Shown: piece after piece, positions 49,375-58,627 of the stretch | Position numbering within the stretch: position 1 is the first letter of the stretch | Layout of the letters: the number at the start of each line of letters is the position of its first letter | NCBI RefSeq assembly: GCF_006715175.1 | Contig: NZ_VFMQ01000001.1 | Span: 682,001-746,000, forward strand | Origin: Curtobacterium citreum | GTDB taxonomy: Bacteria > Actinomycetota > Actinomycetes > Actinomycetales > Microbacteriaceae | DNA length: 64,000 nt | Direction of reading: 5' to 3' | The notes under the pieces: model-generated | Seen by the model: the letters and a program-made list of their open reading frames with translations, nothing else | What the model was told of the DNA's origin: nothing | The model's database searches: none | Made by a program: the position numbers and the translations under genes

Positions 49375-50093
49375 TACCGCGGCCAGGTCGCGACGACCGC
49401 CACCGCGTTGAACAGCACGTGCGCCACGACCGCCGCGCCGATCCGGTTCGTCATCGCGACGAGCGTCCCGGTCAGCAGCCCGAGCACGAACGTCGTCACG
49501 AACACCTGGAACCCGCCGAGCGCCGTCGTCGCCGAGCCCAGGAACAGGTGCGACAGGGCGAACAGGAACGCCGTCAGCACCACCGCGAGCCACTGCGTCC
49601 GCGGGGTCAGCTCGTCGGCCAGGATGCGCTGGAACAGGCCGCGGAAGAACAGCTCCTCGAGCACGGGGCTGACGAGCACGATGCCGATCGCCGACACGAC
49701 CAGGAACCCCACGTCGGGAGCCCCGAGCGACGGCGCGGGGGTCAGTCCGGTCGTCCCCGTGAACGAGATCGCCAGGACCACGTCGAGCACCCGCGCCAGG
49801 ATCACGATGCCGAGCGCGAAGACCAGGTCGCCGAGCTCGATCCGGAACCGGGCGAGCGTGCCCCGTCCCGTCCGCGCGAGCACCCACACGGCACCGAGCG
49901 CGAGCGGCACCCACACCGACAGGTCGCCGACGAGCACCTGCAGCACCGGCGTCGGGATCGCCCCGCGGAGCGTCAGGGTGCTGACGATCCGGGCGAGCAC
50001 GACCGCCACGACGAGGGCGATGAGCAGGGCGACGAGGTCCCGCTGCCGGGCGGTCGATGGCTCGTGGGCGGCCGCTTCCGGCTGGGGCGTCAT
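49374..50093 (-). CDS. CPBP-family intramembrane protease
   Basis: Second CPBP/Abi protein of the window, 239 residues with about seven helices. Motif 1 LEELFFRGLFQRIL, motif 2 FLFALSHLFLG, motif 3 HVLFNAVAV. The ATG at 50093 has TACGCT 6 nt upstream on the reverse strand. It separates the phosphatase from the polysaccharide locus and is divergent from the tyrosine kinase gene. Substrate unknown. Confidence 0.9.
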   Translation of the reverse strand: MTPQPEAAAHEPSTARQRDLVALLIALVVAVVLARIVSTLTLRGAIPTPVLQVLVGDLSVWVPLALGAVWVLARTGRGTLARFRIELGDLVFALGIVILARVLDVVLAISFTGTTGLTPAPSLGAPDVGFLVVSAIGIVLVSPVLEELFFRGLFQRILADELTPRTQWLAVVLTAFLFALSHLFLGSATTALGGFQVFVTTFVLGLLTGTLVAMTNRIGAAVVAHVLFNAVAVVATWPR

Positions 50094-50099
50094 GGGGCG

Positions 50100-50105
50100 A
50101 GCGTA
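50100..50105 (-). promoter_or_regulatory. -10 box TACGCT, leaderless promoter of the CPBP gene
   Basis: Reverse-strand TACGCT, 6 nt, ATG at 50093. Confidence 0.55.
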
Positions 50106-50246
50106 GAGGACCGCCAGCGCGGATCGGGGAGAACAGCCGAGTGGGCCTCATCCATGTGGCACTATTTGAATGCCGTCTGCTGGGAAAACCTCCGCAGGCC
50201 TGTGTCGGGACCACAGGGACGGCGAGGATCGGGGAAGGACGGCCGC

Positions 50247-51695
50247 GTGGAACTGCGCGACTACATCACTGTGCTCCGCAAGGGGTGGGTGCTCATCGTG
50301 GTGCTCGCCCTGGTGGGGGTGGCGGCCGCGGCCGGCTTCTCCCTGCTGAAGAAGCCGGTGTACTCCGCCTCTGCCCAGGTGTTCGTGTCGACGGAGACGT
50401 CGGGCAGTGCGAGTGACCTGGCGCAGGGCAACACCTTCACGCAGCAGCGCGTGCTGACGTACTCGAACCTGGTGGAGACGCCCATCGTGCTCCTGCCGGT
50501 GATCTCGTCGCTCAAGTTGGACATGAACGCCGAGCAGCTCGCGAAGATGGTCTCGGCGACGGCGCCGACGAGCACCACGCTCATCTCCATCACCGTGAAC
50601 GACACGAACCCGGTGCAGGCGACCGAGATCGCCAACGCGGTGTCGTCGAGCCTGACGAACGTCGTGCAGGACATCGAGGCCACCGACGCGAACGGCACGA
50701 GCACCGTCAAGCTCACCCGCGTGAAGCAGGCCGACGTGCCGCTCAGCCCGGTCAGCCCGAACGTCCCCGTGAACATCGCCCTGGGTCTGCTCGTCGGCCT
50801 GGCGCTCGGTGTCGGCATCGCCGTGCTGCGCGAGACGCTCGACAACCGCGTCCGTACCGAGACCGACGTCGAGAAGATCAGCGCCAAGCCCGTCGTCGGC
50901 GGCATCGCGTTCGACGGCAAGGCCTCCGAGCGTCCGCTCATCGTGCAGGTCGACCCGCGCAGCCCGCGTGCCGAGTCCTTCCGCACGCTCCGTACGAACC
51001 TGCAGTTCCTCGACCTGGGCACCGGCGCACGCACCTTCGTGATGACGTCGTCGATGCAGTCCGAGGGCAAGAGCACCACGGTCGCGAACCTGGCGATCGC
51101 GCTCGACAGCGCCGGCTTCCGCGTGATCCTGATCGACGCCGACCTGCGCCGTCCGCGCGTGGGCGAGTACATGGAGGTCGACGGCTCCGCCGGGCTGACC
51201 GACGTGCTGATCGGCCGCGCCTCGCTCGAGGACGTCGCCCAGCCCTGGGGCCGCGGCAACCTGGTCGTGCTGCCGGCTGGTCAGATCCCGCCGAACCCGT
51301 CGGAGCTGCTCGGCTCGAAGGCCATGCAGGACCTCATCACGACGCTCGAGGGGCAGTTCGACTACGTGCTGTTCGACGCCCCGCCGCTGCTGCCCGTCAC
51401 GGACGCGGCGATCCTGTCGAAGAAGGCGTCCGGCGCGATCCTCGCCGTCGCCTCCGGCAAGACCCACAAGGGCCAGCTCGCCGCCGCCGTCGCGTCGCTC
51501 GAGAACGTCGGTGCTCCCATCGCGGGCTTCGTCATCACGATGATGCCGGTGCGCGGACCGGGTGCGTACGGCTACGGCCGCTACGGGTACGGCTACGGCT
51601 ACGGCCTGGACGAGGCAGAGCCCACCCAGCCCGACACGAAGGCGCCGAAGAAGGCGCGTGGGAAGCTCGGCACGCTGCGCCGGGCCGACCGCTGA
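50247..51695 (+). CDS. polysaccharide co-polymerase / BY-type tyrosine kinase
   Basis: Wzz-Wzc type protein of 482 residues that sets chain length and export of exopolysaccharide. Wzz domain with helix 1 (about 15-37) and helix 2 (about 172-192, after PLSPVSPNVPVN), then a cytoplasmic P-loop kinase: Walker A TSSMQSEGKSTTVANLA (K275), Walker A' VILIDADLRRPR (about 297), Walker B YVLFDAPPLLPVTDA. The tail GYGRYGYGYGYG is the tyrosine cluster for autophosphorylation. GGAAGGA precedes the GTG by about 8 nt. It opens the polysaccharide locus. Confidence 0.94.
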   Translation: MELRDYITVLRKGWVLIVVLALVGVAAAAGFSLLKKPVYSASAQVFVSTETSGSASDLAQGNTFTQQRVLTYSNLVETPIVLLPVISSLKLDMNAEQLAKMVSATAPTSTTLISITVNDTNPVQATEIANAVSSSLTNVVQDIEATDANGTSTVKLTRVKQADVPLSPVSPNVPVNIALGLLVGLALGVGIAVLRETLDNRVRTETDVEKISAKPVVGGIAFDGKASERPLIVQVDPRSPRAESFRTLRTNLQFLDLGTGARTFVMTSSMQSEGKSTTVANLAIALDSAGFRVILIDADLRRPRVGEYMEVDGSAGLTDVLIGRASLEDVAQPWGRGNLVVLPAGQIPPNPSELLGSKAMQDLITTLEGQFDYVLFDAPPLLPVTDAAILSKKASGAILAVASGKTHKGQLAAAVASLENVGAPIAGFVITMMPVRGPGAYGYGRYGYGYGYGLDEAEPTQPDTKAPKKARGKLGTLRRADR

Positions 51696-51709
51696 GACCG
51701 GGGGACGAC

Positions 51710-52663
51710 ATGCGTGCAGGCCGGGGGGCCCGAGGCCTCGGCAGTGATGTGAAACGGAACACCCTGATCGGCGTCGCCGCCGTCGTGGTGCTCCTGGTCG
51801 TCGTGGACGTCGTGCTCGTCGCGATGGCGCTGGGGCGGACCGCCCCGGAGGCGGTCGGCTCACCCCGACCCGTCCCCACCTTCGGCGCGTCCTCGGACGC
51901 GACGCCGACGCCGTCGGCGTCCGCCACCCCGACACCGGACGCCTCCGCGCAGGGTGCGTCCCAGGGCCCGGCCCGCCGTCTGCTGTCCGCAGTGGACGGA
52001 CGGGAGGCATGGCGTGCCTCCAGTGCGTCGTGTTCCGTCGCGCAGGTGGTGCTGGAGCACACCGTCGACGGTGGGACCACGTGGACGCCCGTCGCCCTGG
52101 GCGACGACGTGCGCGCCCTGTGGGGGATGCGCGCGACCACGGACGGACTCTCGTTGCTGGAGGCCGTCGGTGACGGCTGCGAGGCGACCGAGCGGACCTC
52201 CGTCGACGACGGCGTGACCTGGAAGGCGGCGGCAGCCGGCGCCTCGGGCGCCGGCATCACGCCGGACGGCGTGCGCCTCGGCACCACCACCGTCGCGAAC
52301 CCGTGCCCGGAGCCGCTCGACGCGTTCCAGGGCACCCGCACCGCGATCGTCGTCTGCGACGGCCAGGTCGAGTGGCGCACCGGGACCGCCGCGTGGGTGG
52401 ACGTGCCGCTCGGCGGCGTCCGCGGCGTCGCGGTCGACGGCAACTCGTACACGCTCGCGCGGGTCGGGGCGTCGGCGTGCGAGGGCGTGCAGGTCGAGAC
52501 CATGACCGCCATCGGCGTCACGCCGGCGACGCCGACCACCCCCGTGGGATGCAACCCGGCGCCGACCACGGGGCCGATCGCGATCGACCGGGCGGGGCAG
52601 TCGGTGTGGATGTGGGCGGGCGACACGGTCGCGGTGTCCGTGGACGGCGGCAAGACGTGGTGA
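51710..52663 (+). CDS. exported or membrane-anchored protein of unknown function
   Basis: Protein of 317 residues with one helix at about 19-42 (LIGVAAVVVLLVVVDVVLVA), a Pro/Thr/Ser linker (about 50-85) and an outer beta-rich domain. The pattern TVDGGTTWTPV, SVDDGVTWKA and SVDGGKTW recurs, like blades of a sialidase or BNR-type propeller. A GTG at 51749 could start a shorter form. It lies between the kinase and the priming transferase, so a role in polysaccharide export is possible. Residues about 95-105 are encoded by a half-decayed repeat palindrome. Confidence 0.75.
   Translation: MRAGRGARGLGSDVKRNTLIGVAAVVVLLVVVDVVLVAMALGRTAPEAVGSPRPVPTFGASSDATPTPSASATPTPDASAQGASQGPARRLLSAVDGREAWRASSASCSVAQVVLEHTVDGGTTWTPVALGDDVRALWGMRATTDGLSLLEAVGDGCEATERTSVDDGVTWKAAAAGASGAGITPDGVRLGTTTVANPCPEPLDAFQGTRTAIVVCDGQVEWRTGTAAWVDVPLGGVRGVAVDGNSYTLARVGASACEGVQVETMTAIGVTPATPTTPVGCNPAPTTGPIAIDRAGQSVWMWAGDTVAVSVDGGKTW
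51994..52021 (+). repeat. repeat-family palindrome inside a coding region (copy 9)
   Basis: GGACGGACGGGAGGCA followed by TGGCG and TGCCTCC. The stem GGAGGCA/TGCCTCC (52003-52009, 52015-52021) remains. It is read in frame as VDGREAWRA-type residues at the start of the outer domain. Confidence 0.7.
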
Positions 52664-52676
52664 GCCGGGGCACGCC

Positions 52677-54143
52677 GTGACTGCGGAGCGGGTCCGGCCG
52701 ACATCTGCTCCTGCGGGGACGCAGGAATGGAGCCGCACGTACTCGCGGCGCGTGCTGGTCACCGACCTGCTCGCACTGGTCTGGGTCGTGTTCGGCGTGC
52801 AGATCGCGTGGCTCGGTTTCAGCTCGAACCTCGCGACGAACACCGCGGACCTGCGACTCAGCTACTTCGCGATCTCCGTCGTCGTGATCGTCGTGTGGAT
52901 GGCGGCCCTCGCGCTGTACGACACCCGCGGAGCCCGCGTCATCGGCACCGGTAGCGCGGAGTACCGCCTGGTGGCGGACTCGAGCGTGCGGGTGTTCGGC
53001 CTGCTCGCGATCGCGGCGTTCCTGCTGCACGTCGACCTGGCCCGTGGCTACGTGCTCATCGCGTTCCCGGTCGGGATCCTGGTCCTGCTGCTCTCGCGCT
53101 GGATGTGGCGGCAGTGGCTCGTCGCCGAGCGCAAGCACGGCGGGTACTCCGCCCGGGTCCTGCTCGTCGGGTCCACCGCGAGCGTGCTCCACATCGGTCG
53201 CGAGCTCGCCCGCGCACCCGAGGCCGGCTACCGGGTCGTCGGGGCTGCGGTGTCGAACGGGACCCGTGGTGTGCTGGACGGCTCGACGATCGAGAGCTTC
53301 GGCGGCATCGACGACGTGGCGTCGGCGCTTCGGCTGACCGGCGCCGACACGGTCGTCATCACCAGCTCGGACGACCTGCCGCCCGAGCGCGTCCGCCAGC
53401 TCAGCTGGTCGCTCGAGCCCGGCCGGCAGCACCTGGTCGTCGCGCCGAGCCTGACCGACATCGGTGGTCCGCGCATCCACACCCGACCGGTGCAGGGCCT
53501 GCCGCTGATCCACGTCGAGACCCCGACGTACTCCGGCCGCAAGCTCTACACCAAGCGGGCCTTCGACCTGGTCGGATCAGCCGCACTCCTGATCGTCCTG
53601 TCCCCGGTGCTGCTCGTCCTCGCGCTGCTCGTCAAGACGTCGTCGCCCGGACCCGTGTTCTTCCGGCAGGAGCGCGTCGGCCTGAACGGCTCGACCTTCC
53701 GGATGATCAAGTTCCGCTCCATGGTCGTCGACGCCGAGGCCCGTCTGCAGGAGCTCAGCACGCTCGACCGCGCCGAGGGCAACACGGTCCTGTTCAAGAT
53801 GAAGAACGACCCCCGGGTCACCCGGATCGGTGCGTTCATGCGGCGGTACAGCCTGGACGAGGTGCCACAGCTGTTCAACGTGCTCGTCGGCGACATGTCC
53901 CTCGTGGGCCCGCGCCCGCCGCTCGCCCGTGAGGTCGAGCGCTACGACTCCCACGTGCACCGCCGATTCCTCGTGAAGCCGGGCATGACCGGTTTATGGC
54001 AGGTCAGCGGGCGGTCGGACCTGTCGTGGGAGGACTCAGTGCGGCTCGATCTCTACTACGTGGAAAACTGGTCGCTGATCAGTGACTTGGTCATCCTTTG
54101 GCGGACCGTGCGGGCTGTCACCAGGAAAGAAGGAGCATATTGA
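52677..54143 (+). CDS. undecaprenyl-phosphate sugar phosphotransferase (priming enzyme)
   Basis: WbaP/CpsE-type polyprenyl glycosylphosphotransferase of 488 residues that loads the first sugar 1-phosphate on the lipid carrier. Four N-terminal helices (about 25-145), a CoA-binding-like central domain (ARVLLVGSTASVLHIG), helix 5 (about 298-320) and the catalytic sugar-transferase domain with SPGPVFFRQERVG, FRMIKFRSM, TRIGAFMRRYSLDE and LVGPRPPL. From about 53990 the codons turn A/T-richer, so the last 50 codons look like the following island rather than the first part of the gene. Confidence 0.94.
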   Translation: MTAERVRPTSAPAGTQEWSRTYSRRVLVTDLLALVWVVFGVQIAWLGFSSNLATNTADLRLSYFAISVVVIVVWMAALALYDTRGARVIGTGSAEYRLVADSSVRVFGLLAIAAFLLHVDLARGYVLIAFPVGILVLLLSRWMWRQWLVAERKHGGYSARVLLVGSTASVLHIGRELARAPEAGYRVVGAAVSNGTRGVLDGSTIESFGGIDDVASALRLTGADTVVITSSDDLPPERVRQLSWSLEPGRQHLVVAPSLTDIGGPRIHTRPVQGLPLIHVETPTYSGRKLYTKRAFDLVGSAALLIVLSPVLLVLALLVKTSSPGPVFFRQERVGLNGSTFRMIKFRSMVVDAEARLQELSTLDRAEGNTVLFKMKNDPRVTRIGAFMRRYSLDEVPQLFNVLVGDMSLVGPRPPLAREVERYDSHVHRRFLVKPGMTGLWQVSGRSDLSWEDSVRLDLYYVENWSLISDLVILWRTVRAVTRKEGAY

Positions 54144-55348
54144 CGCCGGCTACCCTGCCTCCGGTGGCCATCGCCGTGCCCTATCCAGAGGGCGCGATCA
54201 TCGAATACGCGCGCTGGCTGGAAAGTCGCGGCAACCTTGGCTCACTCTGGCTCCCCTCGAGGGCATTGACCGCAGGCGCGTTGGCGTTGCTTCCGCACAA
54301 GACGAACGACAAGTACCGGAGTCGCGTCCTCAAGGGTGCTGATCAGGTCGACAGGGTCCGGACCGTTGCTCCGCTGCTCGAGGTGTTGCGTCTCATTTCG
54401 CGTGAGCCTCGCCTGCGGTCTGTCGCTCCGCACGCGATGGACGCGTACAAGCGACTATTTGATCAGTCGGTGAGTCGCCACTTGGCTGACTCGAGCGTCG
54501 TCATGGCGATGCCCGGAGCAGCCGAACGCATCTTCCGCAGGGCGTCCGGGGTGAAAGTACTTCACGCGGTCGACGGGCATCCGCGGGCTGTCAATGCGCT
54601 GCTCGAGTCGACGTTCGGCAAGGCGGCCGGGCGCGAAATTGTGCCCGAGCGAAGGGTGGCGCAGATCGAGCGGGAGCTCGCGGCGGCGGACATCGTGCTC
54701 GTGCCGTCAGAACTCAAGAAGCGCCAGTACCGGACGAGTGGTGTTGCGGAGGATCGCTTGGCGCTCGCGCCGTACGGTGTGGACACGAGCCGCTTCTTCG
54801 CTCTCCCGTCGGGCGGGCGCCAGCGGCGGAGGCCGAAGATCTTGTTCGTGGGTCAGATCAGCTATCGGAAGGGCGTTCCGTTGCTTGTCGACGCCGCTCG
54901 TGGCGTTGACGTCGATGTCGAGATGGTCGGGCCTGTTGTCGAGCCGGAACTGCTTCACGGGCTGCCCGACAACGTCGTACATCGAAGCACGGTGTCGGCA
55001 AACGAACTGAACGCTTTCATGAACCAGAGCGACGCTCTGGTTCTGCCAAGCCTTGAGGATGCCTTCGGTCTGGTCGTGCTCGAGGCTCTTGCGTCTGGGC
55101 TTCCTGTCCTCACGACGGATGAGACCGGGGCAGCTGAAGCGGTGAGCGTGCATGACGGTTGGATCGTGCCAGCCGGAGAGATGCTGCCTCTTCGCAGCGC
55201 TCTCCGTTCTGTTCCGCTGTTGTCCGACGAGGAGCGTGGCGCCCGAGCGGGACGGCTCCGCGGAGCTTCCGACGATCGCACCTGGGAGCGTTACGGCACT
55301 GTGGTCGACCAAGCTGTTGCTGCTGAACTGGAGAAGAGCCGACTGTGA
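54140..55348 (+). CDS. family 4 glycosyltransferase
   Basis: Retaining GT-B glycosyltransferase of 402 residues. The N-terminal half is atypical for GT4. The C-terminal half has ILFVGQISYRKGVPLLVDA, NAFMNQSDALVLPS and the donor-site motif LEDAFGLVVLEALASGLPV. I chose TTG at 54140 as start: AAGGAG stands 4-5 nt upstream and TTGA overlaps the previous stop, while no ATG or GTG fits. Codon use is visibly less GC-rich than in the first 53 kb. Confidence 0.85.
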   Translation: MTPATLPPVAIAVPYPEGAIIEYARWLESRGNLGSLWLPSRALTAGALALLPHKTNDKYRSRVLKGADQVDRVRTVAPLLEVLRLISREPRLRSVAPHAMDAYKRLFDQSVSRHLADSSVVMAMPGAAERIFRRASGVKVLHAVDGHPRAVNALLESTFGKAAGREIVPERRVAQIERELAAADIVLVPSELKKRQYRTSGVAEDRLALAPYGVDTSRFFALPSGGRQRRRPKILFVGQISYRKGVPLLVDAARGVDVDVEMVGPVVEPELLHGLPDNVVHRSTVSANELNAFMNQSDALVLPSLEDAFGLVVLEALASGLPVLTTDETGAAEAVSVHDGWIVPAGEMLPLRSALRSVPLLSDEERGARAGRLRGASDDRTWERYGTVVDQAVAAELEKSRL

Positions 55349-55403
55349 TCCGGTCGAAAGATCGAACGTTGGAGCCCGCCGTAATGCGATCAGCCGACCA
55401 ACG

Positions 55404-56636
55404 GTGAAAGTCCTGCACCTGCTCCTGCCACGGGTGGGGGCGCAGGCGTTTCTTGCGCTTGCCAATTACCTTGTGTCGATAACCGCGGCCCATGCGCTCA
55501 CCACCGGCCCACTCGCCGCGTTCTTCGCCGCCTGGGCGCTTGAGTCGACATGGGTGGGGGCTGTTCGAATGGTCCTCGTTCCCGCACTTCTGCTGGCAGA
55601 TCGAACGCCGCGCCTGGTCCCGCTACTCGCGGTGAATGTTGCACTGGGGACCCCTATCGCGGTGGCGGTGTTCGTCGTCGCGCAGGCCGGCTTGCCGCTG
55701 TCGACAGCCTTACTGCTGGCACTGTCAGTCTGGGTACTCGGAGGATACGAGGTGGCCCGGTCTTTGCTCTCTCGCGAGCATCGATCAACGTATTCGATCG
55801 CTCTTGCGGACGGCGCGGTCTTCGGTACTGCGCTGGTCGTGACGGCGGTCGTCGCAGTCACTCGCGGCGTGGCTCTCGACGCGGCTCTCCTATCAGTGAT
55901 CGGATCGGCGCTCGGCGTCGCCATGTCCATTGCCTTTGCCCTGCGCAGGATCAATCCGGCGCCCAGACGACCGCTGTGGCTCTGGTTCAAGGATTCCATC
56001 CAGCTACTGCGCCTCGGAGTGCTGGAGTGGACCGTCTTCTTCGTGATCAGCGTTGCAAGCCTCGCGCTCCTTGGTGCTGTGGGAGGGCCAGAAATTCTTG
56101 CAGGAGTACGGCTTGGCGAGACGATTGCCGCTCCGATCGGATTGCTCGGCAGTGCCTTGCCGTTCGTCGCGGCAGGGGCGCTTCGCGACGAGCACAAAGC
56201 CGAAGTCCGGTGGCCACGTCCGCTCACCCTGACCCTCGGGTTCCTCATCGCGGTGACGGTTCTCTGGCTCGGGACGGTCCAGCTCGTGCCCGCAGGCGTG
56301 CTCGGCTTGTTGGTGGGCGACCACGTCGACATGGCGCGAGGCGCTTCGCTTGGACTCGCGCTCGGGGCGGTAGCGAGTTTGTTTGCGGAGACTGCGACGC
56401 TCGTGGCGAAGAAGCGCGGCCGCATTCGGTTCCTCTCCAGGCTGCGAGTCGTGCAACTCGTCACGTTTGTGCCTTGCGTCGCCGTTGGCGCGTTGAGTGG
56501 CACGACCACTGGCGCAGGCCTGGGCATTTCGGTGCAGCAGTCGATTCCGGCGACTGTCCTGGGGTTCTCGCAGTTGAGGAGTCGCAGACACGGACCAGCC
56601 GGAGGATTCGGATTGGGTGGCAGCTCAGATGCGTGA
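55404..56636 (+). CDS. polysaccharide flippase-like membrane protein
   Basis: Polytopic protein of 410 residues with about eleven to twelve hydrophobic segments and few charged loops. The first helix begins directly after VKVLHLLLPRVGAQ. Size, helix count and its place among glycosyltransferases suit a Wzx-type oligosaccharide flippase (MVF/MOP superfamily), but I see no decisive motif. The GTG at 55404 is the only usable start in frame near the first helix; 55 nt separate it from the previous gene. Its end overlaps the next gene by 20 nt. Confidence 0.65.
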   Translation: MKVLHLLLPRVGAQAFLALANYLVSITAAHALTTGPLAAFFAAWALESTWVGAVRMVLVPALLLADRTPRLVPLLAVNVALGTPIAVAVFVVAQAGLPLSTALLLALSVWVLGGYEVARSLLSREHRSTYSIALADGAVFGTALVVTAVVAVTRGVALDAALLSVIGSALGVAMSIAFALRRINPAPRRPLWLWFKDSIQLLRLGVLEWTVFFVISVASLALLGAVGGPEILAGVRLGETIAAPIGLLGSALPFVAAGALRDEHKAEVRWPRPLTLTLGFLIAVTVLWLGTVQLVPAGVLGLLVGDHVDMARGASLGLALGAVASLFAETATLVAKKRGRIRFLSRLRVVQLVTFVPCVAVGALSGTTTGAGLGISVQQSIPATVLGFSQLRSRRHGPAGGFGLGGSSDA

Positions 56637-57123
56637 ACAACTTCGCTGGCGCAAGAACGCGGCTCTACGGCGACTCTCCGCATCTGCGATAGTGCGGCCA
56701 AGTGTTCGAGCTTGGATCCTGCGACGCGCTGGGGTGAACGTCGGAAGAGCACGCATCCTTCGCGGATTGTCCGTCACAGGTGACGGGCTCTCGATAGGAG
56801 ATGACACCTTCATCAACATAGACTGTCTGATCGAGGCCGAGGGCGCCGTCGAGATCGGAAGCGGCGTGAGCATAGCAATGGGGGTGAAGCTGCTCACCGT
56901 GACTCACGAAATAGGGACACCGACCAAGCGTGCGGGCGCGATGCGAGTCGAAGCGATTCGGATCGCCGAAGGAGCTTGGCTTGGTGCTGGTGTAGTAATT
57001 CTTCCCGGCGTGTCTGTGGGTTCGGGTGCGGTCGTGGGTGCGGGTGCGGTCGTGACCGGCGATGTCGAGGCGAATTGCCTTGTTGCGGGGGTGCCCGCGC
57101 GTGTGATTCGGCGGCTTAATTAA
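56617..57123 (+). CDS. hexapeptide-repeat acyltransferase
   Basis: Left-handed beta-helix acyltransferase of 168 residues (or 164 from the ATG at 56629). Hexapeptide repeats appear from about residue 42 (VNVGRARILRGLSV) to the end, with the catalytic-His region VTHEIG and the classic LGAGVVILPGVSVGSGAVVGAG. The ending CLVAGVPARVIRRL is the usual C-terminus of sugar O-acetyltransferases. It probably acetylates a polysaccharide unit. GGAGG lies 11 nt before the GTG. After it, 170 bp of AT-richer sequence without features lead to a convergent gene. Confidence 0.88.
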   Translation: MAAQMREQLRWRKNAALRRLSASAIVRPSVRAWILRRAGVNVGRARILRGLSVTGDGLSIGDDTFINIDCLIEAEGAVEIGSGVSIAMGVKLLTVTHEIGTPTKRAGAMRVEAIRIAEGAWLGAGVVILPGVSVGSGAVVGAGAVVTGDVEANCLVAGVPARVIRRLN

Positions 57124-57292
57124 TTTCTGCCGGTGGTCGCCATCCGGGGATTGCCGGTGCGATGCTTCAGCGCCACGCGTCTGCTGATCGTCACACAGGC
57201 AACTACACAGTGTGAAGCTTGAAGTTAAGCCAGGTGCATCGGCTCCCCTGGGTAGAGCTGATGGTGCGGTTCCTCCCGATTCGCAGGAGTAG

Positions 57293-58627
57293 TCACACCT
57301 CGACATCTCGCGGCGCGCCCGCTTGGTGCAATTGCTTTGCAGTTGGCGGCCTAGTCTTCAATCGGAAGAGCTTTGCAAGGTTGACGACGAGCACCGCAAG
57401 GTACGGTCCGATAGTGACGAAGCTGATCACTCGACCGGCGGATCGGCTCGGATACTGAATTGCTAGGAATCCCAGGGCGACAGTTGTCACGAGTATCGCC
57501 ACAATAGCGATGTCCAGGCCTTTGCGCTGAAGCCAGGCTGCTCCAATGCCTGCCGACAGCGCGACCGCGAAGAAAAGAATAGTGACGGAGATCGGGCCGA
57601 AGGCGCCATAAACCTCGCCGACGAAACCAAGGGGTACCCATGCCCATGGCCAGAGACGCTCGAACGTGTATGGATCGATGTTGAGGAGGCTTGCCGGCAG
57701 TGGGTTTAGGTTCGCCAGAATGATCTCAGTAGGCGGGGCTCGCAGGGCGGATTGTTCCGTGAGCGGGAAGGAAGCTGCGATGGAAGAAACTAGCCACTTG
57801 AGGCCTGGTACCCAGGTATTCAAATCAAAGGGCTGAGGGACCGAGGGGGACGCGAAGAGCGCGGCCAGCCGTGTCAACCCGTGTTGGGTGCCCCGCGCGA
57901 CGTAGGTGACAGCGAAGGTTGCCAGCGTCAAATAGGTGAGGCCGGCGCCTTGAGCGAATGCGATCAAAGTCCGTGGGATTGATCTGCTAGTAAGCCAGTA
58001 CAGAATGCATGCAAGGAGACCTGTCAGAACGAAGCCGACGGCGAGGCGAGTGCCAGCTGCGGAGGTGCAGGCCCACCAAGTGCTTGCAAGGATCCAAGCT
58101 GCAACGCGAACAGGGGCGGCGGCCGAAATGGATCCAATAAGGAACGCACTAATGCCGGCCAAGGGTCCGATGAGGCTGAACGTTGTCAAGAACGCCTGGC
58201 TGCCGTTTGTGTCCATGTAGTTCTGGCGGAACCAGAGGTTCGTTCCCTGGCCAACGAGCCAGAGGGCGAGAGCGATGACGGAGGCGACTTGCGTAATTGT
58301 TCCGAGGCGCGGAGTTCGCAGGATGCGATTGATCGACGCGAACGTGAAGAGCTGTCGTGATGTCATGCCGCCCAAGATCGCAGCAATGCTCGCTCCGAGA
58401 GCCGCGCTCGCGAATGCCCCTGTCCCGATGCCGTAGAGGTTAGGATCTGCCGCAATCTGGCCCGGCAAGCCAGCCCCGTTCTGATCTCGAGACCAGTTCC
58501 ACGCCGTTGCCCCAAGAAAGGCGAAGCTTAAAAAGAAGAGGGACAAGAGGAGGCCGGGTGTAGCTGCCGTCTTGCGTCGTCCGACGATGAAAGAGACGAC
58601 TAGTGCTACCGTCGCGATGATGATCAC
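57293..58627 (-). CDS. polysaccharide polymerase-like membrane protein (Wzy type)
   Basis: Membrane protein of 444 residues with about eleven to twelve helices. A large outer loop (about 300-360) contains WVPGLKWLVSSIAASFPLTE and TEIILANLNPLPASLLNIDP. O-antigen and exopolysaccharide polymerases have this layout but little sequence identity. The GTG at 58627 overlaps the stop of the glycosyltransferase gene (GTGA). This is the AT-richest coding stretch of the window, with many A/T third positions. Confidence 0.75.
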   Translation of the reverse strand: MIIIATVALVVSFIVGRRKTAATPGLLLSLFFLSFAFLGATAWNWSRDQNGAGLPGQIAADPNLYGIGTGAFASAALGASIAAILGGMTSRQLFTFASINRILRTPRLGTITQVASVIALALWLVGQGTNLWFRQNYMDTNGSQAFLTTFSLIGPLAGISAFLIGSISAAAPVRVAAWILASTWWACTSAAGTRLAVGFVLTGLLACILYWLTSRSIPRTLIAFAQGAGLTYLTLATFAVTYVARGTQHGLTRLAALFASPSVPQPFDLNTWVPGLKWLVSSIAASFPLTEQSALRAPPTEIILANLNPLPASLLNIDPYTFERLWPWAWVPLGFVGEVYGAFGPISVTILFFAVALSAGIGAAWLQRKGLDIAIVAILVTTVALGFLAIQYPSRSAGRVISFVTIGPYLAVLVVNLAKLFRLKTRPPTAKQLHQAGAPRDVEV

